The notes under the pieces were generated by a model. The model had not been told where the DNA came from and made no database searches. It worked only from the letters and a program-made list of their open reading frames with translations. Positions 24,914-36,730 of a stretch of 64,000 bases of DNA are shown piece after piece. The stretch is from contig CM060853.1 of assembly GCA_030737835.1 (NCBI GenBank), positions 12,989,034 through 13,053,033 of the forward strand. Reading direction: 5' to 3'. The position numbers were made by a program, and so were the translations under genes. Origin of the DNA: Acorus gramineus. Taxonomy: Eukaryota; Streptophyta; Magnoliopsida; Acorales; Acoraceae. Position 1 is the first letter of the stretch. Every line of letters begins with the position of its first letter.

Positions 24914-26439
24914 ATGGCGGCTTTGGGCTTGATGAAACCAACGAAGCCTGGGTTTGAGGAATCCCAGGAGCAGGCCCACCGAATTCGGATTACATTGTCT
25001 TCTAAGAATGTGAAGAATCTTGAGAAAGGTAGACTGGTTTTCTTGTTTTTTTCGTTAAGTTTTTCTTTTTTAATCTTATGGAAAATTCTCATGCCCTCTT
25101 TTCTTTTGTAGTCTGTGCTGATCTTGTCCGTGGTGCAAAGGACAAAAGGTTGACCGTCAAGGGGCCTGTGCGCATGCCTACTAAAGTCCTCCTTATTACC
25201 ACCAGGAAGTCCCCATGTGGTGAAGGTGTGTGTGTGTTTTTTCTCCCTTTGTGACTTTGGCTATTTCTGGTGACTTGCAATGCAAAGCTATCCTCCACTT
25301 GGAACATGTTTTGATGCCTTGCTTTTGAAAATATCGCCAATGATATTTATATTTAAAATTGAAATGATCTGAAATTTTTTTATTTCACAAGTATGCATAA
25401 GTGAAGCATTCACCAAAGTGACATTATGTGTGGCATTGCCATAAATGGTTTTCCATCTTATTATTATTTGATGACCTTAACTGATTGAAATGATGGGATC
25501 ACAAAGGTTGGTTCAACATTTTTTTTGGGCCAACATCTGTCAACTCTCTGTAATTTGGGGCAGCTACACCTTTTTTGTTTTTTAATAAAAGCCCACTTAT
25601 CTGTATTAAACAAAAAATTGTTAGGGCAGTCATTCCTGCAGTTACTTTTGCAGTCCCAATACGGTTTTGAATTCTTCTTTGAAGTTATATAATTGTATGC
25701 TGAAGTACATACTACCTTCACAAAAAATAAAGCATATAATTGAATGAATTGACTGCGTATCTTGAATGTTCTATATGTTTGCCGAACCTGGTATATGCTC
25801 AATGAGAGAAATCGCATACTCAACTAGGACCACAAGAATGACTGTGTATCAGCGCTCTTCGCTTATCGAATTGTTAACAAATCATGTGCGGTGGTCAGTA
25901 CTGAAAAATTCAAAATAATGTAAGCATCTGAACTTCGCACATGAATTCCGGTGGCATAAACTGTTTCATCTACTGATCCTCTGTTGTTCTCTAGTAGAGG
26001 TCCAAATTTATATTGAAAATGTACACGACAACAGCCCATATTCAGTGGAGAAAAATAGATCATCTGTGTGTATTTTGATGTCTGTTAGGTTCTTTTATAT
26101 TCTTACGCCGTGCCCTCACTATTCCTATTTTGTGAATTTGTTTTCTGTCTTCTGTCATACTATTGATTCTTGTTTGGTTTGAGTAGTCCTGAGGATACTA
26201 TGATGAATGGTGAAGTCGGTCATTATATGCTGACAATATGACACGTGCTTGTGTCTTTTATGAAGTTCTTCCTGACATCTGAAGTTGAATTTACAGGCAC
26301 AAACACATGGGACCGTTTTGAACTCCGAGTCCACAAGAGAATCATAGATCTGGTGAGTTCCCCAGAGGTCGTCAAGCAGATCACTACTATCACTATCGAA
26401 CCTGGTGTCGAAGTGGAAGTCACAGTTGCAGACGCCTAG
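24914..26439 (+). CDS. RPS20: 40S ribosomal protein S20 (uS10)
   Basis: Three coding exons, 24914-25028, 25112-25225 and 26297-26439, give 123 residues, the usual length for plant S20. It is the small-subunit uS10 protein of the cytosolic ribosome, located in the head of the 40S subunit. The sequence is unmistakable: '[20 protein letters not shown]', '[20 protein letters not shown]', '[18 protein letters not shown]' and the C-terminal '[19 protein letters not shown]'. The N-terminal 20 residues are variable, as in the family. The start is the first ATG after the leader intron, and the neighbouring Met at residue 7 is internal. Nearby promoter motifs and CT-rich leader suit a highly expressed growth-regulated gene. 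Intron 2 (about 1.07 kb) is AT-rich and holds no gene. Confidence 0.97.
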
Positions 26440-26764
26440 AGAGGAATCCTTTTTGGGAAGAGTGAATGGTGGTATCCCTTTTTTGTGGCAGTTTCAGTAG
26501 TGCAGATTATATGTATTTTTTTCCCTTTTATCTTTTCAGTCAAACGTATTCTGAAATATGGGATGGAATGCTGAGATTTTAAGCTTATGATATACACAAT
26601 TTTTTTTTACTATATGTTAAATTCCATCGGCGAACCTGGTTTATGTTTCTCCATGTGTTTGGCAGGATTTTTTTTTTCTTCCATGTAATGTTAATTGAGA
26701 TTGTTGTAGAACCAGTTATTTTTATTATTGGTCATTTTTGTAGTCATAATATATTATATTCTAA
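26440..26764. other. 3' region of S20
   Basis: AT-rich 3' untranslated and downstream sequence; no gene seen. Confidence 0.5.
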
Positions 26765-27314
26765 CCCCCCGTTTGAGGAGGAGAATATATGATAGATAGG
26801 GGAGAATACAGTAGAATAGCCCATAAACAACTGTTTGTTTGACAAGAATAAACCTTGATAGCTATATCTAGATAAGCTAGGATAATGCTTGATAACTATT
26901 CTAAGAAAATGATAGAATTGCTTATAAGGGTTTATCTATGTCAATGGATAAAAATACTCTTTTCTGTCATTTTAAAATTTTTATCTAACATAATACTCTT
27001 TACATACATTCCAAAAACTGTCACATCTATCATATCACACATACATCTCTCATACTTATTCTCAAGCACAAATTATTTATATAGGGGTATAGTTGTCATT
27101 TAAAAAGTCATAAACTCTTATTCATCTCTTATCTACCACTTATCCTTACTTTATCCAAGGTGAACCAAACAACAAAAAGATCAATTTTACGTTTCCCAAT
27201 GAGAATAACAGAAAAGATAACTAAACAAAAATTTACCTATTCAGCATTGATTGTTATTTATCCTAGTATCACTATCAAGGGCGAATAACTTTATGTCACA
27301 CCCCAAACGGGGGG
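26765..27314. mobile_element. Tourist-like MITE, 550 bp
   Basis: Flanked by TAA at 26762-26764 and 27315-27317. Ends are CCCCCCGTTTGAGG and, on the reverse strand, CCCCCCGTTTGGGG, matching over 11 of the first 12 bases or better. AT-rich interior without coding capacity. It sits about 325 bp downstream of the S20 stop codon. Confidence 0.7.
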
Positions 27315-27317
27315 TAA

Positions 27318-27742
27318 GGGTCTGTTTAGATAGAGGCATAAGCTATTATGAAATTTATATTTATTCTAGGAATTGTTGACTGTATCAATTGAATAAATGA
27401 TTTTGTGTTTGATTGTGTTTTCAGTTATTTTCGTTGGAAAACGTAATAATAAAAATTGGAGTATTTGGTTGATGAGGAATAAAATGTGAATAAGGTGTAA
27501 AAAGTTGATTTGGCATGTAGGCTCCATTGATGTATAAGAGGTGATGACATATGATTTGATGGGTTGGTCATCTTATACTAGTGGAGGAACAACACAATTC
27601 CATAGTAAGACTTGGAATATAAATACCAGTTTATTCTCATCTAATTCTACATAGGTATATATTTTTATTCTCTCTACCCAAACACATTTTTTTCTTTATT
27701 TTCTTCTATTCCTCCCCTATTCCTCTAGCGAAACAACCCCTG
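27318..27742. mobile_element. second MITE-like element abutting the first
   Basis: Starts GGGTCTGTTTAG immediately after the TAA that closes the preceding MITE. The reverse complement of its end reads AGGGGTTGTTTCG. The inverted ends match only partly and the right flank is TGA rather than TAA, so the call is tentative. Confidence 0.35.
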
Positions 27743-27950
27743 AATGTATATGCATTCATTTTATCCGACTATGTATTTCATTTTTTTTTTGTGAAAGTGT
27801 GTATATCATTAGGCAAGTCTAAATCTTAAAAAGAAAAATTAAAACAAAATGACTGTAGGAGTGATTGTCCGAAACAATTATGCTGAGGAATTTATCAGTT
27901 CAGCATTTCTATTTTCTTAAAAATAATAGCTCAATCTAATCCATACCTCC

Positions 27951-28046
27951 ATATTCCATCAACATATTTGAATCTTTAAAGGGTCAACATAAGAGACCTA
28001 CATATTCCATCAACATATTTGAATTTTTAAAGGGTCAACATAAGAG
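27951..28046. repeat. 51-bp tandem duplication
   Basis: The unit 'atattccatcaacatatttg...gggtcaacataagag' occurs at 27951 and 28002 with about two differences. It lies directly before the 5' end of the LINE remnant. Confidence 0.75.
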
Positions 28047-28622
28047 TTAAACATTGTTTGTGTGTGGATCACTTATTTGTGGGGTGCCCCATGGTCCGAC
28101 AGGTGTGGAGTTGGTTGATCGTAACTATGGGATTGGGGGTTAGATTTGTTGACGTGGATGGGATGTGGGAGGTGGGTAGGGGGTTGAGAACACCAGGGGA
28201 TCGATTCACAATCCTATATCCTAGCAATTCTAAGGCGGTGTGGTTAACAAGGAACGCCAAAATCTTTAGAGGTCAAACTGCGTATGTTGAAAATATTTGG
28301 AAGATGGTAATCAGTTTCATTCAGGACTGAGGCAAATTCTGTAGAGGGGCTCAGTCGTTGAGGGTATTGGTGGGGGAGGTGCGGATCACGTGACTTTCTT
28401 TCGAAAGGGGGGAGGACAGTGGGGCTCATGTTAGTGTTTCATGAGTAGAGTTCTCTTCTATTATTGTTATACTAGATGCGGCTCTTCTTATTTTCTTGTG
28501 TTCTCTTTATTTTGGGATCTTTGTTTTATCTGTTTGACTTGCATTAACTCTTTTGGGCTGTGGTCTTTTAATACAAAGGTTGCCTACCATTTTCATAAAA
28601 AAAAAAAAAAAAAAAAAAAAAG
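28047..28622 (+). pseudogene. 5'-truncated LINE tail with poly(A)
   Basis: Reads on the plus strand as the end of a non-LTR retrotransposon polyprotein. The zinc-binding segment found after the reverse transcriptase (about 28058-28110; Cys/His pattern 'C-V-D-H-L-F-V-G-C') is followed by a stretch ending in 'WLTRNAKIFRGQ' (about 28240-28275) that is typical of plant LINEs. A stop near 28328 is followed by a roughly 240-bp 3' tail and a poly(A) run at about 28599-28621. Most of the element is missing, as usual for LINE insertions. Confidence 0.65.
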
Positions 28623-29776
28623 AAAGAGGATGGCTTCTCAAAATATTGTGTGTAAAAAGGAAAGACCTTGAAGTTTTGATTGATGTTCAAACTTCATATA
28701 ACGCTCGTACGATGTAATTTGAAAAGATAGATCATCAAATTTATTAATGATAATAAATAATTTTAATTAGCTTGATTTTTAATGATATGGTGTGAATTAC
28801 ATCTAGTCTTTGGTATATATGCTCTCCTCCCAATGATATGATGATTGGGGTGTTTTGTTGTTGTGTTTATGGTTTTGATCTTTACCTAAGCAGGATTTGT
28901 CACATATAAAGTTGTCAATACACTCAAACAATCAATCTTGCCATCATAATCTAGTATATATTTTCTTGACCGAGTGTATACTAAATTAGGTTAATATATT
29001 TTAGATTCGAGAAAATACAACAAAAATGATGAATCTTCATATTAGTGTCTGTTTATGAATAGTTTAGAATTTGATAGGTAACAGTTTATTCATTTATTGA
29101 ATTCTAATAGTCTTGAACATTTCATTTCAATTTGAATATCTCAATAAATCAAATAAGTCCATACCAATAGTTAAAGGGGATTCAAGAGTATTAATATCGT
29201 TTACTTGGAAATGGGTCATAAAAATAGCTTTTCACTTGAAACATCTTTTAAAAATAATTCTAAAAAAAAATAATTTTATGAAATTCTTGAAAACCTTTTA
29301 TTTAATAACTTAAAACTGTTGATGTCACGTAGTTATGAGTTTGAATTAAGCATCATTATTGTAAAAATAAAATCTCTTAAGCTACCTGATCTGTATTCAA
29401 ATGTAAAAGAAAAGGGCATTGCACTTAACCCTTTTTAGTTAGTTTAACATTACACATCTTAATTTAATGGTAACCCAATTAGGATAATTACACAAATAAC
29501 TACTTTAACCCACAAAGGATTTGTATCCTCAGGATTAAATGGTACACATGATTTATGAATTATTACATGCATCCAATTTTTTTTCCCTTACGTTATACAT
29601 AATATCTGAATTTCGAATGACATATTCAAATTCAGATGATTATCTCCAATTTTGAAGTGGATACCATATATATGAATCCTTTTAAAAAGATGTTTTTACA
29701 TAACTAAAAGCAGTTTTTCCCATTTTCAAAGGCTTGAGACTTTGAAAACAAGTTTTTCCCCTAAAAACAGAATATC
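28623..29776. other. intergenic AT-rich DNA
   Basis: No gene seen. Frames are short and broken. It forms the 3' flank of the minus-strand hydrolase gene. Confidence 0.5.
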
Positions 29777-32700
29777 TTAAAACTGCTCAAACTCGTTTTC
29801 AAACACTGCTTGAGCCATTGCCGATTCTCCGTGCCTCCCATTCCTGATCTCCACAAGCTGCGTCAGCAACGCCTCACACATCTCAGACGCATCAGCCTCG
29901 CAACCACCCCTCTTCGACGAGTACGCCATCCACCCATGGTCAAGCTTCCGCTCCGGCCGGACCACCACGGATCCTGGGACCTCGGCATCACGGCGTGTAA
30001 CGAGCCCGTCGCTCTCCTCCCCGTATCTGAGCCGGAGGTGCAACGCACACACGGCCATGGCAGCGGACAGAGGGATGATGATGGGCACCTTCGTCGGGTT
30101 CGTTCGGGCTGAGTCCAATTCGCATGAGCCAAAGCTGGGGAGCGGAAGCCACGGGAGTTCTGCGTGGGCGATGTGGGACATCGTGGCGAGGACGCCTGGC
30201 GCCATTCTTGCTTGTGTGTGGAAGGAGATTATCGGGATTCGATCGTAGGGGAGCGCGTGATGGGTTATGAACTCCTTCCGCTTCTCGTATGTGAGATCGT
30301 CCAATGCTCGCATGTCTCCCTACAAACAGGAGCGGATTGAATCCGACCCAACTTAACTTTTATAATGGTTCATTGAGGTTTTAGCGATTGAGTGCGATCA
30401 AAATCCAAACCCAACCCAACTTGAACCATTCTCTACGGGTTTGGTTCAGGCCTTCAGGTTGATCCAGTTGACCTGACCCAGTCCGTTCGAGTTCCAGTTA
30501 CTTTAGGGGATGAAATTATAATGCATGATACCTTGATTATTTTGCATATGATGAACTCCATGATCCCCCTCGCCTCCTTGTCGGCGATCTGACCTTCACG
30601 AAGGATATCGGATGCGATCGGGGAGCCACCATACGGACTTTGAACAAGAGCCAATCCGGCGACCTTGGTTTCCAAGTCAGACCAGTAAATCGACAACGCT
30701 GCTGCTGCATCGATGCCGCCTTTGCTGTGCCCCAGAAGCATAACGCGTTTGCTCGAACCCCAATACAGTTCTTCGATGCATTGTTTCAGCTCCCATGCAT
30801 TTCTTTCCACGGATGCCTGAATAAAGCACCATCGTTTGATGTAATAATTCATTGCGCAAAATAAATTAGTGGTTCAAAAAATAATAAAACCATGTTACCT
30901 AGCCAAATCATGCAGATTAAGGCCCCGTTTAGATCCATTTTTTTTATTAAAAAAAAAAAAACAGTTTTGCTTTAAATTGATTAAAATAATTGGTTCCAGA
31001 AAAAGCTATTCTCAATCAGCTTTTTCATGAAAGTTGTTCGCTAACTTTTTATACATCAAGTAAGAAAATCCAAAAGCAAAAGATGAAGTTCAAAAAAAAA
31101 AAAAAAAAAAAACTCATAGGGAATCGATTATCTGAAAAAACTGATCATGCAAAAGTTGAGTCAGTTTAACAATTGGTTCCCAACGGGCCTAATTAAAGTT
31201 AACAACAATGAAATGTAAAATTTTCAAGATTTCTATCCTTTCAACAATCTTTACCTCGCTGTGGATCTTTGCAATGTGACAGGAGAGTCCCATCTTTGAG
31301 AAGAACTTCTTTGTATTCACAAAATATAAAGGGCCATGATTGCTAAAAAGACCTGTAATGAAATCATTTGAAGTAAAGAACCACCATTTTTGAAAGAGAG
31401 AATGAAATCATACAACAGCATAAAAGCTCACCTGGAATCAATAGATAAACAAATGAGTTAGGTAGTGAATGCTCTCCATTCCTGAAAATGCAAAGAATGA
31501 TGGAAACAATGATGTGATCATATGTCCATCAATAAATAGGGATTCCATTAAACTAAATTGAAATACAAGCTATAAGACCAGATATTGGAACCAACTGTTA
31601 AACTGCTTCTTTTCATATAATTGGCTCTAGATGGGTCATGTTAAGCTTTAGCTTTTGGTTTCAGATTTTGATGTGGGTGTTACAAGTCAAAATAAAAAAA
31701 ATGTGAAAAAGGTGGTGGATGGTAGCTTTTATGGAGACAAAAAAAAACAGATGAGAGCAGCTTTTATGAAAAAAACTAGTTTTATAAGGGCTCCAAATGG
31801 GATATAATAAAATATGGCATTTCATGTGAATGAAAGGTTTTAAAATTGATTCCAAATGGGATCTAATAAATAAAATACAGCAATTCATGTGAATGAGCAG
31901 ATACCGTATGCTATGAAGCAGCTCCATGTATCTGGCTGTGCCATCTTCAACAGGTGGTAATTCTGGATTTTTTTGCAACCAACCAATATCTTCAGAAGAT
32001 CCCTGCAGCGTTCTTCGCACACGAACTATGAAGCTGTGGAGATAAAGCTAGACATGTCATGATGCATATCAAAACAAAATGCAATTGACATACATTCATT
32101 AATAACATGGTTACATCGATTCTCAAAATGCATGGTAACTCAAAATATATTTCTATGCCATTCAGAATTTTTTTAAAAAAATACCTTCTCACACCAACAT
32201 GAATGTGTCTCAGATGTCTGAAGCAGCATCTCAGATAGCTGAATGTGTCTCCAAGATAGCTGAGGCCTAATTTACATGTACATTTGAAGCTATATAATGG
32301 GAATGTCAATCTGCACCATGTTCAATGTGAGACTTGCAATTACATGTCGAAAAAAAGAGAGCAGAAAGCTAATTGAAGTGATTCTAATGATTATTAGAAC
32401 TCATCAAATCTAATATATGGTTCGAAAAGAAGAGTTGCTTTAACTGAGTCAAGTGGGATAAGAAAGCAGGAACATAATGTTGCGACTAATTGAAAGATGT
32501 AAGATATACAACTAACATAAACATTCATCAGATTAGCGAGGCTCTTGATTAAGATAAAACTCGAATTGAGCGAGAAATCTTTAAAGCAAGTAGAGTAGTA
32601 GACAATTTTCAATTGGATCTTTACCTTAATAACTGGACAACAGAACAAGCTCTGCTCGAGGGATAAAACAGAAAATACTTTTATATTTCATAAATGATTT

Positions 32701-33338
32701 CAGTAAAAAAAAAAAGAGTTGTTAAATTACCATGGAACTGATTGTGATGACTTACGAAAAGCAGGAAGAATGTTATTTATTGAGTTCCATTATTCAACAC
32801 AATGGAAAACAAAATTATACCCCTGAAAGATGGCGCAGATACTTAGTGAGCTATACTTCGTCACTGCAACATGCGTTCCTGTTCTAACCCTCCTTCCAGG
32901 GATCAAAATATGAGCACCATAATCAGAAGGCTCAAAGGATGGTGAACAGTTCTTGGGAGAGGATTGATAATTGCAACATGGGAATCTTGATTGTGGATGA
33001 TAAAAGGGAGTTGCTGGAATATGGAAGAATCTGCTGACGTCTCTGAACAGAAGATCCTCTGTGGTAACAAAATGTACAGTTGTTAGATTCTTTGCTTCAA
33101 TAGCATAAAGAAAATATGTTCCCTTCTCTCTATATATGCATCATGTGGATATCTCTATACCACAGACCCCTTGAATATCTATAATGGGTCTAAAAGCCAA
33201 AATACCCTCGAATCACATTTAAGATAAAAGACCACATGACTCAAATTACAATAAGAGAAAGAGCTCACCTATAAAATGAATGAGTCTGTCCCTTAAATAC
33301 GAGGTTAAAGACACAATACGCGTAAAAAAATCATCCAT
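29777..33338 (-). CDS. alpha/beta-hydrolase (lipase-like) protein, 470 residues
   Basis: Seven coding exons on the minus strand: 33338-33269, 33058-32821, 32033-31905, 31481-31432, 31352-31255, 30816-30532, 30319-29777. All phases close to 470 residues. The serine-hydrolase nucleophile elbow is G-H-S-K-G in 'VMLLGHSKGGIDAAAALS' (exon 6). Before it are 'VYLLIPGLFSNHGPLYFV' (oxyanion-type loop region) and 'FFSKMGLSCHIAKIHSEASV'. A candidate catalytic His lies in 'RKLDHGWMAYSS' near the C-terminus, and a candidate acid in 'SDGLVTRRDAEVPGS'. The N-terminal 100 residues are poorly conserved. Known plant relatives are annotated only as alpha/beta-hydrolase superfamily proteins; substrate unknown. 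The start (ATG 33338) is chosen because its exon ends in a strong donor (ATAG|gtgagc) in the phase that exon 2 needs; upstream ATGs give short frames. Confidence 0.85.
30921..31189. mobile_element. Tourist-like MITE in intron 5 of the hydrolase gene
   Basis: 269 bp between TAA at 30918-30920 and TAA at 31190-31192. Ends are GGCCCCGTTTAGATCC and (reverse) GGCCCGTTGGGAACC. Same family as 14525-14761 and 42544-42773. Confidence 0.6.
31585..31805. mobile_element. degenerate copy of the same Tourist-like family, hydrolase intron 3
   Basis: Contains 'tagcttttggtttcagattttg' and 'gaaccaactgttaaactgc', which match reverse-complement stretches of the 42544-42773 copy. Ends are worn and no target duplication is clear. 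Confidence 0.4.
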
Positions 33339-35100
33339 CGATCGATAATGTCAGAGATGCAGACAGATGCCCAGCATTCCCACCACACAGCTCTTATCCT
33401 ATGAAATGGATGTGCTTTAATATTATCCACCAAAACCTAAATCAAAGTAAAAACAGGATATTAGAGAGTTCCATATCATGTCAACAATTTGGAGCATATA
33501 AAAGTGAATATATAAGTACTCACGGTTGAAGGAATTACAGGTACCTCTTCATAAATTCAGTATCTTCAATGGATCTAATGATTCCTGAAAAATTAATGAT
33601 CGACATTTAAAAGTTATATGCATCCAATTTCAATTATATAAGAGAAAGCTGCTCACAAAAATCTATACAACTAATAAATAGAATGGCATGAGATATTGAT
33701 ATTACGAATCAAAGGGAAAACTTGAATAGAATTAGATAATACTATAATAGATATCATAACCAGTCATCACAGATGTTCACAGCAGTTCAGTTGTGCACGT
33801 GCAAAGAAATCAACATTTTTGGGATGACATCACAAGCAATGCAGAAAATTAAAGTTCAATGTTCTCATGAAACTTGAAAAACAATCTAAACTCCAGAGTG
33901 AAACATAGCTCAATACCCATGTTTGGATTGCAGTTGAAAGTTGATAGCATGCCATATTAGATAAATTAGAATAGATAATTAAAAAAGTTTTGAAAATACT
34001 GATTTGTAAATTCCACACAGGCACTACATAAAATCCAACTGCAGTCCGACTTTTTTTTTGGGTAACTGCAGTCCAACTTGTTGACATATTTACATATAGA
34101 GAAGGAAAAAGCAAAAACCCATACTGAATATCCATCATATTTTGAGGACGGCCCAAAAAAGACGTCTTCGAAGGAAACTCATCAAAGTCCAATTCAGAAG
34201 TTTAACATAAATGTGATAAGATATTGAAATTGCAGCCAAAACCCAAAAAAAATCCCAAACACAGATGATGTCATTATTCAAAATCCACACAACATAATGT
34301 AAAATTGAAAGATCATTTCTATGTTTAGTCATCTACAAGAAGAGAACACCAATCGCACCTACACAGTTAAAGGATTGCAGTTCAGTCCCTAATGGTAAAC
34401 AATCTTGAGAAATAAAAATCTCAACAAATCAGGGAAATAACGCAAAAAATTCTCACAAACCCAACAAAGAATTCAAAGCTCAAAAAAACCCAACCCAGAA
34501 CAAAATTCAAACAGATAAGGGAACGACAAACCAAACAACCAATTCACAAAAAACCCGTCAATGGATCGTAAGTATATACAACAACAAACATAAATTTATG
34601 GTACCCAGACAAAAATGAGAGACATTCAGCAAGACCCAATCCATAGATGGATTCCCACATCAACAGGAACAAAACCATATAACCAATTCACATAAAACCC
34701 ATCAATAGATCACAAGCAAATGAGACAACAAACATCACTTCATGGAACCTACATAAAAAATGAGAGACATTCATGAAAAACCCAGTTCCACATCATGAGG
34801 AACAAAACCAAACAACCAATTCACATAGTACCCATCTCTGGATCACAAGTAAATATGACAACCAAACATCAATCCATGATACCCAGATGAAAAATGGGAC
34901 ACATTTACGAAATACCAATTCAGAGACAGACTTCCACAGGAAAAGAAACGCCAAAAACACGGGGGAAAAATCAGAAAGGATAAATCTTTTACCTTGTATT
35001 CAATCAAACCCATCATTTGAGTAGCATTTTTTAACAGACCATGAGGGTTTGATTGTTTTGAGCGATAATTGATTGAAGAGAGTGGGTACCTTTATTTTTG
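33339..35100 (-). other. probable noncoding 5' exons and introns of the hydrolase gene
   Basis: On the minus strand, four segments have splice-like borders: a start region near 35,100 ending at about 34994 (TACAAG|gtaaaag); about 34178-34127 (ending ATTCAG|gtatggg); 33582-33543 (ttttcag|GAATC...GAAGAG|gtacc); and from about 33430 (gatttag|GTTTTGG) into the coding exon. Read together they give only short frames, so I treat them as a multi-exon leader rather than a separate gene. cDNA evidence would settle this. Confidence 0.4.
34537..34945. repeat. three-copy minisatellite, period about 133-144 bp
   Basis: Units begin 'aaccaattcaca' at 34537, 34681 and 34814 and share 'gagacattca' and 'ggatcacaagtaaat' type stretches. 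The array lies in the first leader intron of the hydrolase gene. Confidence 0.7.
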
Positions 35101-36722
35101 CTAATTCAAACAAAGCGGCCGATCGTTATCAAGTCTTGACACTGGCTCCCAGTTCCCACCACCCCCACCAGGTGGGTCATTATCCATAATTTTTTAAAAA
35201 GACAAAATTTGACATTATTATATGGTATATAATATTATAATATATATTATAATACCAGGAACCTCCCTATTTTTTATTACACAATACGGGAGAACTCTTC
35301 ATCTGTATAAAATATGGAATATGATAGGTACACTTTGTATACAGCCCTTCCTCCACGGTCCTCATCGTTTTTTTTTTAAGGTCGAAAATGGGATTAGATG
35401 TAACATAATGATTCCCAAGCCTCAATTTTTCAGGTCCCATGATGTGGTAATAGGACATTACCTATTATACCATTTAATTGATAACTACCTTAAACAAGCA
35501 AAATAGTTTGATTTATTCTTAGGATTGTGAAGATTTCATTAATTACTGTATTTCTTCTTCCTTGCATTGTGTAAAATCATTCATTCCTATTTTATGTAGG
35601 TAAGAGTAACCTAATAATTTACGATGAAGATATTCGTAGCAGTCCCGAAATTTTAATCCCGAGAAGTTTGAAAAACTGATTTGTTCTTTATCGAGTTGGA
35701 TCTCAAACAATATCTTACGGATCAGGTTTGTCAATTATTTTTTTATCATTTTTTGATCTTATTGAATGAAAGTCATATGATTTTTTAAATTAAATTTTTG
35801 ATGATCAAATATTCAATCTATGTTACATGTTTCAATTCAGAAAATGAATTTTTTTTTATGTTTTGATCACTATTTCACACTTTTTTATATATTTATTTCG
35901 TTATGATTTCATAAATATAACTTTTAATATTGTTACATTTAATTGTTAATGGTTCGTGTGATGTTTATATTAGACTCCCGAACTCGGATACTCATTTACA
36001 CAATTTTGTTACATTTATAAATGTAACACTCTAAAATGTAACATTATCTCATATTGTGCATTTCTTTTAACAATGCAAATAGAAATGACGTATAAATGTA
36101 ACAGTGAAGTACATACTTTTGCAGAGGATTCTGATACATTTTCTTTGGAAGGCAGTGCACTAGAAATTGAAATACATGATTTCAAAGAGTAAATATAACT
36201 GTTTGACATTTAGGTAAATGTAATTGTTTGTTCCATCTATGTAAATGTATCAGTTTTTATATAAATGTAACAAATCGTTGTGAGAGATGTAAACATTTAA
36301 AAAATGTATTTGTAACTACCAATATAAAATGTAACTGTTTCATATGTTAACTATATGTGTTTTTTATTTAAATTTGAATACAATAAATATCTAGAAAATT
36401 ATAATTTTTGATGTAATCTAGGTTCAATTATAATTTAGGTAATGATTTCAAAATTCAAAATTTGAAATATGTAAATGGATTTTAAGATTCATATAGAAAA
36501 GTCATAACCGAATAGAGAAAATGAGGGGATTTGGGTTAATGAGACAAATTTTTAATGAAGGGCAAATTTGTATTTTGCCATTTTACCATTTTTTGAAAAA
36601 GTCAACAAACCAAACAAATCAACTAATGAGATGATGACACCTCATGGGGCTTGTGAGTGGGGCTTATATTGTGGGGCCTGGGTATCATGACTCTTAGATG
36701 TAACATTATTCTTTTATAAAAA
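35101..36722. other. intergenic, AT-rich, with repeated 'aaatgtaac' words
   Basis: No gene. Between about 35930 and 36720 the word 'aatgtaac' or its complement occurs many times. It looks like simple decayed repeat sequence. Confidence 0.4.
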
Positions 36723-36730
36723 AATTAATT

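Noticed and set aside
25464..25823. 119-codon minus-strand open frame
   Set aside because: Lies wholly inside S20 intron 2, with no motif and AT-driven composition.
33830..34332. Overlapping minus-strand frames of 120 and 65 codons as a separate gene
   Set aside because: They cannot be linked by splicing into one long protein. The splice-like borders fit better as leader exons of the hydrolase gene.
34537..34945. Regular repeats that might suggest a CRISPR-like array
   Set aside because: Units are about 140 bp of diverged tandem sequence with no short identical repeats and unique spacers, in a plant intron.
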